A model generated the notes under the pieces. The model ran no database searches and was not told where the DNA came from. It saw only the letters and a list, made by a program, of their open reading frames with translations. 64,000 nt of DNA from Candidatus Flexicrinis proximus (GTDB lineage Bacteria > Chloroflexota > Anaerolineae > Aggregatilineales > Phototrophicaceae), in the NCBI GenBank assembly GCA_016712885.1, contig JADJQF010000002.1, forward strand, positions 248,001 through 312,000. The letters run 5' to 3'. A program made the translations under genes and the position numbers. Shown one piece after another: positions 16,427-25,037 of this stretch. Each line of letters begins with the position of its first letter. Position 1 is the stretch's first letter.

Positions 16427-16996
16427 ATGATTGCGATGGTTCAGGGTGCGGTAGCGCATGTTGGCAAAGATCACGTTGTCCTGCTGGCCGGCGGGGTCGG
16501 ATATAAGTTATTCTGTCCTCCAACCCTTACCGGCCACGGGGGCGAGACTCTAACCGCATGGACAACGCTCGTCGTGCGTGAAGATTCGATGTCGCTCTAC
16601 GGATTCGCGTCCCCGGCAGAGCGCGATCAGTTTGAGCTATTACTAACTATCAGCGGAGTTGGACCCAAAGTGGGTCTGGCGATCCTGAGTACGCTCACAT
16701 CTGATTCGCTGCGGAATGCCGTCGTAGCCGATCGCCCGGAAATCCTTACGCGCGTCCCAGGTATCGGCAAGAAAACCGCGCAAAAGATTCTGTTCGAATT
16801 GAAGGACAAGCTCACCGGCGGCTTGGACAGCGCGCCTTCGGCCGCCTTCAACGACGTGAACAGCGATGTCATCGACACACTGGTAGCGCTGGGTTACAGT
16901 ATCATAGAAGCACAGACGGCCGTTCAGGCCTTGCCACCTGACGCGCCTGACGATGTAGAAGAGCGCATTCGGATGGCCCTGCAGTATTTTGCGTAG
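16427..16996 (+). CDS. ruvA: Holliday junction DNA-binding protein RuvA
   Basis: The tetrameric junction-binding subunit of the RuvAB branch-migration motor. It has 189 residues: an N-terminal OB fold ('MIAMVQGAV', 'REDSMSLYGF'), two helix-hairpin-helix motifs ('ISGVGPKVGLAIL' and 'VPGIGKKTAQKIL') and a C-terminal RuvB-contacting domain ('DTLVALGYS'). It overlaps nothing and ends the operon. No ruvB is found in the window. Confidence 0.96.
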   Translation: MIAMVQGAVAHVGKDHVVLLAGGVGYKLFCPPTLTGHGGETLTAWTTLVVREDSMSLYGFASPAERDQFELLLTISGVGPKVGLAILSTLTSDSLRNAVVADRPEILTRVPGIGKKTAQKILFELKDKLTGGLDSAPSAAFNDVNSDVIDTLVALGYSIIEAQTAVQALPPDAPDDVEERIRMALQYFA

Positions 16997-17108
16997 CAGG
17001 CCGCACCGCTTATGTTAAGTGCTCCAGACCGAATACCGGGCCTCGAATTTCAATGCTCAGCGAAGGGTGTCGAGGTCACGTGGTCAACAGGTCTCTGGAA
17101 GGTATTGA

Positions 17109-17465
17109 ATGAAAACGCCTGCAGGACGTGAGTGCAAACACTACTACGAAGACTACTTTCGCGGACGTGATGTGCAGGAATGCCGCTTGGTAAAGTCAAA
17201 CACGGAATCACTGCGCTGGCATCCCAAAGACTGCTCCAAGTGCCCGATCCCGGAAATACTCAATGCGAATGCCTCGCGCGATATGGAGCTGAAGCTGACA
17301 ATTGCGTCCAAATGGCTTGGCTTCGTGCGAACGATGAACGTTAGCGCACTCTGCCTTAAGCATGACGTTGTGATCGCAGATCCGTACGTTGGATGTCCGA
17401 AGTGCGCCGAGTCAAACGCCGGATTGGATCTCTTCCGGAAGGCATTGGAGGACGGACATGATTAA
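17109..17465 (+). CDS. Cys-rich protein of unknown function
   Basis: 118 residues with nine Cys residues. Cys9, Cys25, Cys42 and Cys45 ('CSKC') sit in the N-terminal half, and a 'CLKHD' plus 'CPKC' near the C-terminus look like a small zinc-ribbon half. The spacing suggests a bound metal, Zn or Fe-S, but I recognise no family. The ATG has GGAAGGT upstream. Its stop overlaps the start of the HAD-DinB gene by 8 bases, so the two proteins are translationally coupled and probably act together. Confidence 0.7.
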   Translation: MKTPAGRECKHYYEDYFRGRDVQECRLVKSNTESLRWHPKDCSKCPIPEILNANASRDMELKLTIASKWLGFVRTMNVSALCLKHDVVIADPYVGCPKCAESNAGLDLFRKALEDGHD

Positions 17466-18612
17466 GGCCGTCCTGTTCGATATGGACAATACGCTACTGA
17501 GGAACCCGACACAGCAATTCGTTTCCGGCTACCTGGAACAGGTAAATGACTTTTTCACGACAAGGTGGGGAGTCAAACCAGGAACGAACCTTCGGCAGGC
17601 CGTCCAAACTATAATGAACAGCCCACGGCTGATCTGGCAATCTAACCTTGAGGTGTACTGGGACTGGATTCGCCCGCTCTGGAACGGCTCAATCGAGGAG
17701 TTGCAGACAGCATTCAACGAGTTTTACGCCACAGGCTATCAATCCCTCAGGTCGAACACCTCCCCTGCCCCGCGCGGCGGCGAAGTCATTGATCGGGTGC
17801 GCGGCGCCGGGTATAAGGTAATCATCGCAACCAATCCGGTATATCCCGAAGAAGCGATCCGTCAACGGTTGCTCTGGGCGGACCTACCTGGGGATTTCAG
17901 TTACTACGACTTTGTCACAACCGCTGACAATATGCACTTTGCCAAGCCAGACCCGGCATATTACGCCGAAATCCTGGCACGCACGGGACTCGAACCCGAC
18001 GAGGCCATTATGGTCGGGGATGAACCACGCTACGATTCGTATGCTGCGGGTCAAATAGGTTTGCATACTTATAATCTGACCTGGGAAACGATCGGAAAGC
18101 TAATCGACGAAATTCCGAAATTCCAGGATTTGATGCCGAACCCCGTGGCTCCACATGCGATCGTGCCTCAGTGGCACGGAAATCTTGGTGCCCTATTCGG
18201 AACTATTGATGATATGCCAGAGCACTACTGGACGCAGCATCCGTTTGAGGACGAATGGTCACCGCTAGAGATCGTCTGTCACCTGCGTGACCATGAGGGC
18301 TCGGTCCAGCGCCTTCGACTCGAACGCATTCTGAGCGAAGAAAATCCGTTTCTCGTCCAATCTCCACAGCCGCCTCAACCCGGCAACATGGACGACTGTG
18401 CCAACGATGGCCTCGAAGTGGCTCAGTGCTTCCTCGAAGAGCGTACCATTACCGTCAACTTCGTTGACAGCTTGAGGGCAGCTGAATGGTTCCGACCCGC
18501 GCGGCACAGTGTGTTCGGACCAACGACTCTGCTGGAAATGGCATATTTCACCGCACAACATGACCGACTTCACCTGCGTCAGCTGTGCCAGACAATTGGC
18601 GGATGCGAGTAG
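17458..18612 (+). CDS. HAD-family hydrolase fused to a DinB-type domain
   Basis: 384 residues. Residues 1-220 form a haloacid-dehalogenase fold: motif I 'VLFDMDNTLL' with nucleophile and acid Asp, motif II Thr in 'IIATNP', and motif III/IV Lys in 'FAKPDPAYY' followed by 'MVGDEPRYD'. Residues ~230-384 are a DinB-like four-helix bundle with its metal-binding His pattern: 'IVCHLRDHE' and 'AQHDRLHLRQL'. HAD domains usually hydrolyse small phosphates; DinB-like proteins are metal-dependent, often thiol-linked, enzymes. I have not met this fusion. The start at 17458 is inside the upstream gene's end. Confidence 0.85.
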   Translation: MIKAVLFDMDNTLLRNPTQQFVSGYLEQVNDFFTTRWGVKPGTNLRQAVQTIMNSPRLIWQSNLEVYWDWIRPLWNGSIEELQTAFNEFYATGYQSLRSNTSPAPRGGEVIDRVRGAGYKVIIATNPVYPEEAIRQRLLWADLPGDFSYYDFVTTADNMHFAKPDPAYYAEILARTGLEPDEAIMVGDEPRYDSYAAGQIGLHTYNLTWETIGKLIDEIPKFQDLMPNPVAPHAIVPQWHGNLGALFGTIDDMPEHYWTQHPFEDEWSPLEIVCHLRDHEGSVQRLRLERILSEENPFLVQSPQPPQPGNMDDCANDGLEVAQCFLEERTITVNFVDSLRAAEWFRPARHSVFGPTTLLEMAYFTAQHDRLHLRQLCQTIGGCE

Positions 18613-18690
18613 GATATCGCAGGTTGAGCGCGTCAATGAGATTGTGCTAGTCTTTCATATTCGGGTTCCGAAACAATCATTTTACGTTTA

Positions 18691-18719
18691 TTGACCGAGC
18701 TATAGAGTCAGTGTAAAAT
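18691..18719 (+). promoter_or_regulatory. Promoter of the polyprenyl synthase gene
   Basis: TTGACC at 18691, 17 bases, then TAAAAT at 18714-18719, each one base from consensus. The leader to the ATG at 18776 is about 50 bases. Confidence 0.7.
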
Positions 18720-18775
18720 AGTTTCAATTAGTTCTAAACGTCACAAACGATGAGCCAGAGTAAAGGACGCCCCTG

Positions 18776-19720
18776 ATGGCGATGAACGCAGTAGCGAGGC
18801 ATTTGGTCGAATCGATGACTGACGACCTTACCTTGCTGGACGCCGGGATGGCCGCGGTCGAAGCCAAAATGCTCGAAGTCTGCGACAGTACCGTTTCGGT
18901 GCTGCGCGATGCGAGCCGGCACATCCTGAGCGCCGGAGGGAAACGAGTACGTCCCCGTCTGGTTATGCTGGCCTATATCGCACTCGGCGGACGCGACGTC
19001 CACTCGATTGCGCCGGTTGCAGCAGCACTTGAACTTGTCCATACGGCAAGCGTTGTTCACGACGACATCAACGACCACGGAGTCGTACGGCGCGGGAAGC
19101 CGTCTGTAAACGCAATATGGGGTCGGACATTCGCGCTGTTGACGGGCGACTTCCTGTTCACGAAGGTCTACGAACTGATGGCGCCCTTCAAGGACCTGAA
19201 TGTGATCCTGGCAGACGCAACAGTCGCGCTCGTCGAAGGAGAAACATTGCAGGCCCAGGCTGTCAAAGAGAATCTGTATACGCAGCAAGTGTATATGGAC
19301 ATCATCGCACGCAAGACTGCTTCGCTATTCAAGGCGGGAGGTATGCTCGGCGCACAGGCCGCTGGTGCCTCGCGCCAGATCATCGAAGCAATGGGGAATT
19401 ACGGTTTCAATGTGGGACTAGCGTTCCAAATCATCGACGACATCCTTGACCTGACGGCTGATGAAAAACAGCTTGGCAAGACCGCCGGCATCGATCTTGA
19501 ACAAGGGCGGGGAATAGCGGCCTTTGAAATCAATAACAGCCATGACCCCGTGGCAGCGATCAAGGCCAAGGCGCTCTCTGGCAACCGAATAAACGAGGGG
19601 CGTCTTCAGGCAAAGATGCTGTCTCAGCTCGCCATTGAAGAACTCGGCGTGCTACCCAATAGCCGCGAAAGAGACGAACTCGTCGAACTCGCTCGCTACG
19701 TTGTTGAACGCGACCATTAA
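18776..19720 (+). CDS. Long-chain trans-polyprenyl diphosphate synthase
   Basis: This enzyme condenses isopentenyl diphosphate onto allylic diphosphates to make a quinone or carrier side chain. It has 314 residues. The first Asp-rich motif is 'VVHDDINDHGVVRRG' and the second 'FQIIDDILDLTADEKQLGK'. The fifth residue before the first motif is Ala and the fourth Ser, small residues that in this family allow long products (C30 or more); hence hepta- to nonaprenyl rather than farnesyl or geranylgeranyl synthase. The ATG has AAAGGA upstream. nnr follows five bases later. Confidence 0.9.
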   Translation: MAMNAVARHLVESMTDDLTLLDAGMAAVEAKMLEVCDSTVSVLRDASRHILSAGGKRVRPRLVMLAYIALGGRDVHSIAPVAAALELVHTASVVHDDINDHGVVRRGKPSVNAIWGRTFALLTGDFLFTKVYELMAPFKDLNVILADATVALVEGETLQAQAVKENLYTQQVYMDIIARKTASLFKAGGMLGAQAAGASRQIIEAMGNYGFNVGLAFQIIDDILDLTADEKQLGKTAGIDLEQGRGIAAFEINNSHDPVAAIKAKALSGNRINEGRLQAKMLSQLAIEELGVLPNSRERDELVELARYVVERDH

Positions 19721-19725
19721 CCACA

Positions 19726-21366
19726 ATGAGCCTTCCAGTCTTGTCCGTCGCTGAAATACGCAGCATAGAGGCTGAAGCCGACGCGCAGGGCTATAGTTAC
19801 GCGTCCATGATGGACGATGCGGGGCGTGCGGTCGCCGAGTACGCTGCACACCTGCTAAGCGGCGTGACGACCCCCAGAATTTCTCTCCTGATTGGCCGAG
19901 GCAACAACGGCGGCGATGGCCTTGTTGCCGCACGCGAACTCCCGAATTCTCTTCCCGGTGCACAAGTCCGGGTATACCTCATCGAGAGACGTGAAGACGA
20001 TCCTTTGCTGGAATCCGCGCAAGCGCGCGGCGTATTCGTCTCGTATGCAGAAGATGACCACGATGGACGCGTCATCAAACAGATGAGCGCAAGTTCGGAC
20101 CTGATCATCGACGCATTGTTTGGCATTGGCGTTCGGTTACCGATCCGCGATAGCGCTCAACGAGTGCTCAGATACGTAAGACAGTCCCTGAACGAGCGGG
20201 CATTGGCCCGCCGAGCCAAGCCTGTATTGAGTGCGGCAGCTCCCGGCCAGATAGAGCGGCCCCCTAGACAGTTCGTGTTGGCGGTCGATTGTCCCAGCGG
20301 GGTCGACTGTGATACGGGCGCAGCTGATCCCGTCGCTCTGAAGGCGGACGTAACCTTGACATTTATTGCTCCCAAGCCTGGACTGTTCACATTTCCGGCT
20401 GCGGGGCTGGTCGGTGAAGCGCTGGTCGTTCCGCTGAATATGCCCGAGGGCATCAGTCTTTTCAAACACACAAGTCTAGTCCTTATCGACAACGAAAGCG
20501 CGCGCGCGCTTTTGCCCCGCCGACCGCTGGATGCAAACAAGGGGACGTTTGGCCGTGTACTGCTGGTCGCCGGGTCAAATCGAATGCCGGGAGCAGCAGG
20601 TCTCGCAGCAAAAGCGGCCTATCGCTCGGGTGCAGGGCTGGTGGAAGTAGCTGCCCCGGCAGATGCGATCAGCGTACTGCAGACTCATTTGCTTGAGGCC
20701 GTTTGGACCCCGCTCGCGGAGCGAAACGGCTACATCGTGACGGAGGCGCTCCTTGAACTGAAATCGCGGTTAGCCCACGCAGACACGCTAGTGATTGGCC
20801 CGGGAATGGGCGGGCCGGAGCACAACGGTGTATTTGTACAGGAATTGCTGCTAAGTCTGAGCAATGAGGATACCAAGCGACCAGTGATCGTCGACGCGGA
20901 CGCACTCAATGCACTGGCCGTATTGCCCAATTGGCACACGCTGCTCCCACCGGATGCAATCCTTACACCGCATCCCGGCGAAATGGCCCGATTGACACAT
21001 TCAGCGGTTGTAGAAGTACAGAAAGACCGCCTGAAAGTAACCGCGCTGGCTGCCGCAGAGTGGCAGGCTATAGTCATTCTGAAGGGCGCCCATACGGTAA
21101 TTGCCGCACCGGATGGGCGTGTTGCGATTTCTCCCATCAAGACGGATGCTCTGGCAAAAGGGGGAACAGGAGATGTCCTGGCGGGCCTGCTCGGCGCGCT
21201 GCGAGCTCAGGGCGCGAAGCCATTCGATGCCGCATGCTTAGCTGTCTACTTACATGGAGTGGCCGGGTTGATCGCATCTGAAAGAGCCGGCTACAGTGGC
21301 GGAATACTCGCCTCCGAAGTCGCGGATGCGCTCCCCGCAGCGTTTGCGCGTATCAGCTCCGGTTAG
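19726..21366 (+). CDS. nnr: Bifunctional NAD(P)HX epimerase / ADP-dependent dehydratase
   Basis: It repairs hydrated NAD(P)H. The N-terminal YjeF_N domain (residues ~1-235) epimerises R- to S-NAD(P)HX: 'LIGRGNNGGDGLVAAREL', 'DALFGIG', 'VDCPSGVDCDTG'. The C-terminal ribokinase-like dehydratase domain (~255-546) has 'GRVLLVAGS', 'VIVDADALNAL', 'LTPHPGEMARL', 'ILKGAHTVIA' and the ADP-site 'GGTGDVLAGLLGA'. At 546 residues it is slightly longer than usual because of an insert near 'RRAKPVLSAAAPGQIE' (about residues 160-180). It is co-transcribed with the polyprenyl synthase. Confidence 0.95.
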   Translation: MSLPVLSVAEIRSIEAEADAQGYSYASMMDDAGRAVAEYAAHLLSGVTTPRISLLIGRGNNGGDGLVAARELPNSLPGAQVRVYLIERREDDPLLESAQARGVFVSYAEDDHDGRVIKQMSASSDLIIDALFGIGVRLPIRDSAQRVLRYVRQSLNERALARRAKPVLSAAAPGQIERPPRQFVLAVDCPSGVDCDTGAADPVALKADVTLTFIAPKPGLFTFPAAGLVGEALVVPLNMPEGISLFKHTSLVLIDNESARALLPRRPLDANKGTFGRVLLVAGSNRMPGAAGLAAKAAYRSGAGLVEVAAPADAISVLQTHLLEAVWTPLAERNGYIVTEALLELKSRLAHADTLVIGPGMGGPEHNGVFVQELLLSLSNEDTKRPVIVDADALNALAVLPNWHTLLPPDAILTPHPGEMARLTHSAVVEVQKDRLKVTALAAAEWQAIVILKGAHTVIAAPDGRVAISPIKTDALAKGGTGDVLAGLLGALRAQGAKPFDAACLAVYLHGVAGLIASERAGYSGGILASEVADALPAAFARISSG

Positions 21367-21808
21367 TTTTGTCGGGGTCGCGCCGCAGGACACGCCTTAA
21401 CAACGTGATTTCACCCAGGAAACGGAAGAGTCCGCTAAAAAAGGTTAAGACGCGTATGGCCGGGGCGGCAACTGCCTCAGAGATGAAAGTAGCGGCACCG
21501 CGAACAGCCTTCAGCGCCCCACGGACCTCAGCGCTCAGAGCACCAGCCTGCACCTTCACCACCCCCGTCAACGCTGCGAGTTGGACCAAAAGGATCCCAA
21601 CTCCGGTTGCGACGAGAATTCCGGCAAGGAAGATGACCACCAGCAAGATGTCGCGGAAATACGCCATGACTGCCGCGGCACGCTCTGAATCGGCCCGAGC
21701 CAAAAAGATACCGGCAATAAGGGGAATGAGTACGATGGCCGCATAGGCTCCGACCGCTGTCTTCACAACGCGACCAACCGACCACTTACGGGGTGTTTTA
21801 TCAGGCAT
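21353..21808 (-). CDS. Membrane protein with two transmembrane helices, unknown
   Basis: 151 residues: a basic N-terminus, a helix at about residues 18-36, a second at about 53-77, then an amphipathic helix with many Ala and Val ('GALKAVRGAATFISEAVAAP') and a final hydrophobic and basic stretch. It resembles many small uncharacterised actinobacterial and chloroflexal proteins with no assigned function. It overlaps the convergent nnr gene by 14 bases. It starts nine bases after the stop of the next membrane-protein gene, so the two form an operon. Confidence 0.6.
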   Translation of the reverse strand: MPDKTPRKWSVGRVVKTAVGAYAAIVLIPLIAGIFLARADSERAAAVMAYFRDILLVVIFLAGILVATGVGILLVQLAALTGVVKVQAGALSAEVRGALKAVRGAATFISEAVAAPAIRVLTFFSGLFRFLGEITLLRRVLRRDPDKTNRS

Positions 21809-21817
21809 GAATGGGAA

Positions 21818-22102
21818 TTACCCTCGAACCAGGGTGCGGCGCCGGCGCTGACCGGTGGTCAGGGCACGCATCGCAAACAATGTGAAGAATGATCCGACCG
21901 TCGCGGCCAGCATTCGCAGACCACCAAGGCTAAAAATTTCTATGCCGAGAACAACGCCCAGGATATGTCCTAGCGCGAAGCCCAACCAACCCGCTAAGAG
22001 AAACAGCGCCAACCGGCGAGCGTCACCCCCCAGTACAAGGTGAAACAGCGCCCCATAGAGCGTTGCCATCACAAATGCGAAAATGAGGCCGGGGCTGGGC
22101 AT
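21818..22102 (-). CDS. Small membrane protein, unknown
   Basis: 94 residues with three hydrophobic segments (about residues 4-24, 31-55 and 58-78) and a very basic tail 'GQRRRRTLVRG', which puts the C-terminus in the cytoplasm. The ATG at 22102 is chosen; a TTG at 22123 would add seven residues, and neither has a good Shine-Dalgarno. It is the first gene of a two-gene operon with the 151-residue membrane protein. The promoter region it shares with the divergent SRPBCC gene holds an imperfect inverted repeat: TGTTAC at 22128, GTAACA at 22151. Confidence 0.55.
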   Translation of the reverse strand: MPSPGLIFAFVMATLYGALFHLVLGGDARRLALFLLAGWLGFALGHILGVVLGIEIFSLGGLRMLAATVGSFFTLFAMRALTTGQRRRRTLVRG

Positions 22103-22202
22103 GAAAGATGGTGCTTTCGGCAAAGCGTGTTACAATTCAATATTGTGAGTGTAACATATCTCAACTGCACATCTAAGGCCAGACCGCGCGTTTTGAGCGA
22201 CA

Positions 22203-23585
22203 ATGAACCTCATTGATCACCGTATACTCATCCCCACATCGCCCGAACGAGTTTGGCACTTCGTTGGCGATTTAAAGCGAAATCCCGAGTGGCAGTCAAA
22301 TTGCCGGGCAATCGGCGTATTGACGTCCACAGCCAAGCCACAAGCAGGTACGCGGCTCCGGATAACGCCTGAACGCGGACGCGAGTACGTTATAGAGTTA
22401 TCCGCCTGGTATGACCGCTTCGGCTATGAATATGTCGTAGTTGAAGGCTCAAGTTTCCGGGACAACAAGGGTACAGTTCGGCTTCAAGAGGTTCCGGAAG
22501 GCACGATCGTCCAGTGGACGTTCAGCTATCGCCCCGGACTGTTTGGCGGAGGAAACGCGCGCAACCAGGAATCTTTGATAATCGAGAGCCTGCGCGGGCT
22601 GTACAAACTGATCACGAAGTCAAAAGAAGTCGAAACGTTTCAGGCGAAGTCACTTATGCGTGACGATCCGGGCGTGGAGGCGCGTGCCACCTATCGCCCC
22701 CGTCACCCGTTTGGCGACACAGCGGAAGGCAGCGCCGGTCGCGTTAAAGGCACGCCGCGCCAGCCAACGAAGCCGCTGCAGCCCGTCGTCTTTTCCGAAC
22801 CGCCAATCAAGCCGGACGATACAAAACCGCGCCCTGTGATCACCGATGCGCCAGCCTTTCCACCGCCGGCGGTGGTCATCCCACCCGTACCCTATACGGC
22901 GAGTGGACCGGTCGTAGAGCCTGACTTCCTGATTGATGAAGATGATGTCCCATTTGTGGACGTACCTTCAGAAAAGGTTTCGCCCCTCAGCGGGGCGGCA
23001 GGCACCCCGATTCCACCCATTCCACCTGTTCCCTACACTCCTCCCCCGATGACACCGGTGGACATCCCGATCGTAAAGCCAATTACGGGTGCAATGCAAC
23101 CGGTCACGCCGGCGGCGGCCGATAGTGTGTCACCCCCCCTTGTGTCTGAACCGCCGTTGAGATTGCTCGACACGCGCGAACTCGCTCCTATATCTACGCC
23201 GCCGTTGGCGGATACGGCCAGTGTGGTTAAGCAGGATACAGCTCCGGTCGCCACGCACTACCCCACGCCGGCCGAGGCTCCGTTCGCGAAGCCCGAAGCA
23301 TCACCGCGGCGCGATAAGCTCACGGACACAGCACGGATCAGCGTCTTCGACGTATTTGGACTACCGAAACCCAGCGAAACTCAGGAAATCAAGCCCCTGA
23401 ACCTCGACGCGGCGGGAGATCCTGTGCCTATTGCGCTCACCGAGGCCGGGCTGGCGCCAATGCTGAGTACCGAAACCGTTGTAATGCCCTTGGCGCGCAC
23501 AAGCAAAGTCGTCAGCGACACGCGGCGTTTTGGACGGCGAGCAGTGATGCGCCGGAAATTTGCCAGGGTTCGACTGGTCTACTGA
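22203..23585 (+). CDS. SRPBCC (START-like) domain protein with long proline-rich tail
   Basis: 460 residues. Residues 1-145 form a START/polyketide-cyclase-like fold: 'ILIPTSPERVWHFVGDLKRNPEWQ' split over two strands, central strands, and a long C-terminal helix 'SLIIESLRGLYKLI'. Such domains bind hydrophobic ligands. The remaining 300 residues are disordered, Pro-rich and acidic, with two similar 'IPPVPYT' blocks near residues 225 and 275. The protein ends with a sharply basic tail ('RFGRRAVMRRKFARVR') that could contact membrane or nucleic acid. No signal peptide. The ligand and role are unknown. Confidence 0.75.
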   Translation: MNLIDHRILIPTSPERVWHFVGDLKRNPEWQSNCRAIGVLTSTAKPQAGTRLRITPERGREYVIELSAWYDRFGYEYVVVEGSSFRDNKGTVRLQEVPEGTIVQWTFSYRPGLFGGGNARNQESLIIESLRGLYKLITKSKEVETFQAKSLMRDDPGVEARATYRPRHPFGDTAEGSAGRVKGTPRQPTKPLQPVVFSEPPIKPDDTKPRPVITDAPAFPPPAVVIPPVPYTASGPVVEPDFLIDEDDVPFVDVPSEKVSPLSGAAGTPIPPIPPVPYTPPPMTPVDIPIVKPITGAMQPVTPAAADSVSPPLVSEPPLRLLDTRELAPISTPPLADTASVVKQDTAPVATHYPTPAEAPFAKPEASPRRDKLTDTARISVFDVFGLPKPSETQEIKPLNLDAAGDPVPIALTEAGLAPMLSTETVVMPLARTSKVVSDTRRFGRRAVMRRKFARVRLVY

Positions 23586-23613
23586 TGCGAATGATCGAAT
23601 CCAGGAATGAATC

Positions 23614-23646
23614 AAAAACGCCCCGTGATATGCGGGGCGTTTTCTT
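23614..23646. terminator. Bidirectional terminator between SRPBCC gene and tRNA-His
   Basis: AAAACGCCCCG (23615-23625) pairs perfectly with CGGGGCGTTTT (23633-23643) across a 7-base loop. T-rich sequence follows on the plus strand (TTTTCTTT) and on the minus strand (GTTTTTGATT), so it can stop both the SRPBCC gene and the minus-strand tRNA. Confidence 0.9.
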
Positions 23647-23648
23647 TG

Positions 23649-23723
23649 GGTGAGTGATGGGATTTGAACCCACGGCCTTCTGGGCCACAACCAGACGCTC
23701 TAACCAGCTGAGCTACACCCACC
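23649..23723 (-). tRNA. tRNA-His (anticodon GTG)
   Basis: A full cloverleaf reads on the minus strand. The acceptor stem starts GGTGGGT and ends ACTCACC, with the extra 5' G paired to C73, the tRNA-His identity element. The D arm is GCTC-AGCTGGTTA-GAGC. The anticodon stem-loop is TCTGG-TTGTGGC-CCAGA, giving GTG. The T arm is GTGGG-TTCAAAT-CCCAT. CCA is not encoded. It is immediately followed by the bidirectional terminator. Confidence 0.95.
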
Positions 23724-23734
23724 GTGATGGGGAA

Positions 23735-23743
23735 ATTATAGCA
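23735..23743 (-). promoter_or_regulatory. Extended -10 promoter of tRNA-His
   Basis: TGCTATAAT on the minus strand is a perfect extended -10. Its predicted start of transcription is about five bases before the mature tRNA 5' end. Confidence 0.6.
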
Positions 23744-23831
23744 TGAAATTGTAAACGAGGGGAAGGGGGAACGATTGGTCGAATCCCGGCCTCATACCGT
23801 CGCCCCCTTCCCCGCCGTTCATCGAGCCCAG

Positions 23832-25007
23832 TTATGAGGGGTCAATACGATATATGTCGCCGCTGTGGTCCGCCACATACATCTCGCCCCGTTCATCCTG
23901 ACCGAACGTGCTTATGCTGAAACCAGCCGACAGAAATAACTCGCTCTGCCAGTCACCATTCAGATCACGCCAGGATGCCCAGATTTCGCCTGTGCAATAG
24001 TCGCCAAACAGATAGACACCGTCCAGATCTGGGATAGCTTCACCGCGATAAACATACCCCCCCGTTACCGAACAACGCCCATTCTGATGCGCGTATTCAA
24101 AGAACGGATAGGTCATGTTCGCCGGAGCAGTCCCTACTGCGTACGGGGCGCTCGCTTCGTAGTCCGACCACCCATAGTTCACGCCGCCCAGGCTGTCCGC
24201 GGGCTGAAAGTTTACCTCTTCCCAGACATTCTGGCCGACATCCGCAACGTACATATCTCCTGTTGCCCGGTCGAAGCTAAATCGCCATGCATTCCTCAGG
24301 CCGTATGCCCAAACCTCACGGCCGTATGAAGGATCGCGAAAATACGGATTGGTCTCAGGGATGGCATATGCACCTTCACCATCGGGGTCTATGCGAAGGA
24401 TACTGGCAAACCAATCTGACGGATCCTGACCGGTATCATTCGGATCCCCCTGTGACCCGCCGTCGCCAAACGAAACATAGAGGTAGCCATCCGGCCCAAA
24501 GGCGATTTCACCCCCATTATGGTTCGCAAATGGCTGACGCATTGTCAGCAAGACCGCCTCGCTGGCTTTATCCGCCAGATTGTCGTCGTCTGAAAGTTTG
24601 AACTGCGAAATAATCGACGTATTGTCGCGATCATTGTAGTGGACATAAAACGTGGCGTTCTCGGAGAAATCCGGGTCAAAGGCGAGACCGAGCAAGCCCA
24701 GTTCAGAGTAGCCGCGCGTCGAGGATTGGCTCACCCGATCGGTGATATTGAGAAATGGATCAGGCAGAATTTGACCATCCTGCATGATCCAGATCCGGCC
24801 ACTTTGTTCCACGATAAAGAAGCGACCGGATCCATCGTTGGCAGTCGTTAGAGCCACAGGCCGAAAGAACCCGTTGGCTACCAGCGAAAGCTTCACCCCC
24901 TCTGGGTTGGGTGCAGAAGCGCGGAGGGTGACAGTCTCGGTCTCCTGCGCGAAAACTGAAATGCCCAACAAGAGCATGGCCAAAATACTGAGAGACCAGC
25001 GGCGCAT
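23832..25007 (-). CDS. Secreted PQQ-dependent sugar dehydrogenase family protein
   Basis: 391 residues with a signal peptide (residues 1-21, ending 'VFAQ'). The mature part is a six-bladed propeller of the soluble aldose/glucose-sorbosone dehydrogenase family: 'GRFFIVEQSGRIWI', 'GLLGLAFDPDF', 'NHNGGEIAFGPDGYLYVSFGDGG', 'EVWAYGLRNAWRF' and 'LFGDYCTGEIW'. The His in 'NHNGG' and the Arg in 'GLRNAWR' are the usual catalytic and PQQ-contacting positions. The ATG has GAAGGAGT upstream. These periplasmic or secreted enzymes oxidise aldoses. No PQQ biosynthesis gene is seen here, so the cofactor would come from elsewhere. Confidence 0.88.
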   Translation of the reverse strand: MRRWSLSILAMLLLGISVFAQETETVTLRASAPNPEGVKLSLVANGFFRPVALTTANDGSGRFFIVEQSGRIWIMQDGQILPDPFLNITDRVSQSSTRGYSELGLLGLAFDPDFSENATFYVHYNDRDNTSIISQFKLSDDDNLADKASEAVLLTMRQPFANHNGGEIAFGPDGYLYVSFGDGGSQGDPNDTGQDPSDWFASILRIDPDGEGAYAIPETNPYFRDPSYGREVWAYGLRNAWRFSFDRATGDMYVADVGQNVWEEVNFQPADSLGGVNYGWSDYEASAPYAVGTAPANMTYPFFEYAHQNGRCSVTGGYVYRGEAIPDLDGVYLFGDYCTGEIWASWRDLNGDWQSELFLSAGFSISTFGQDERGEMYVADHSGDIYRIDPS

Positions 25008-25037
25008 ACGTTACTCCTTCTCTCTTACACTAGGTAC

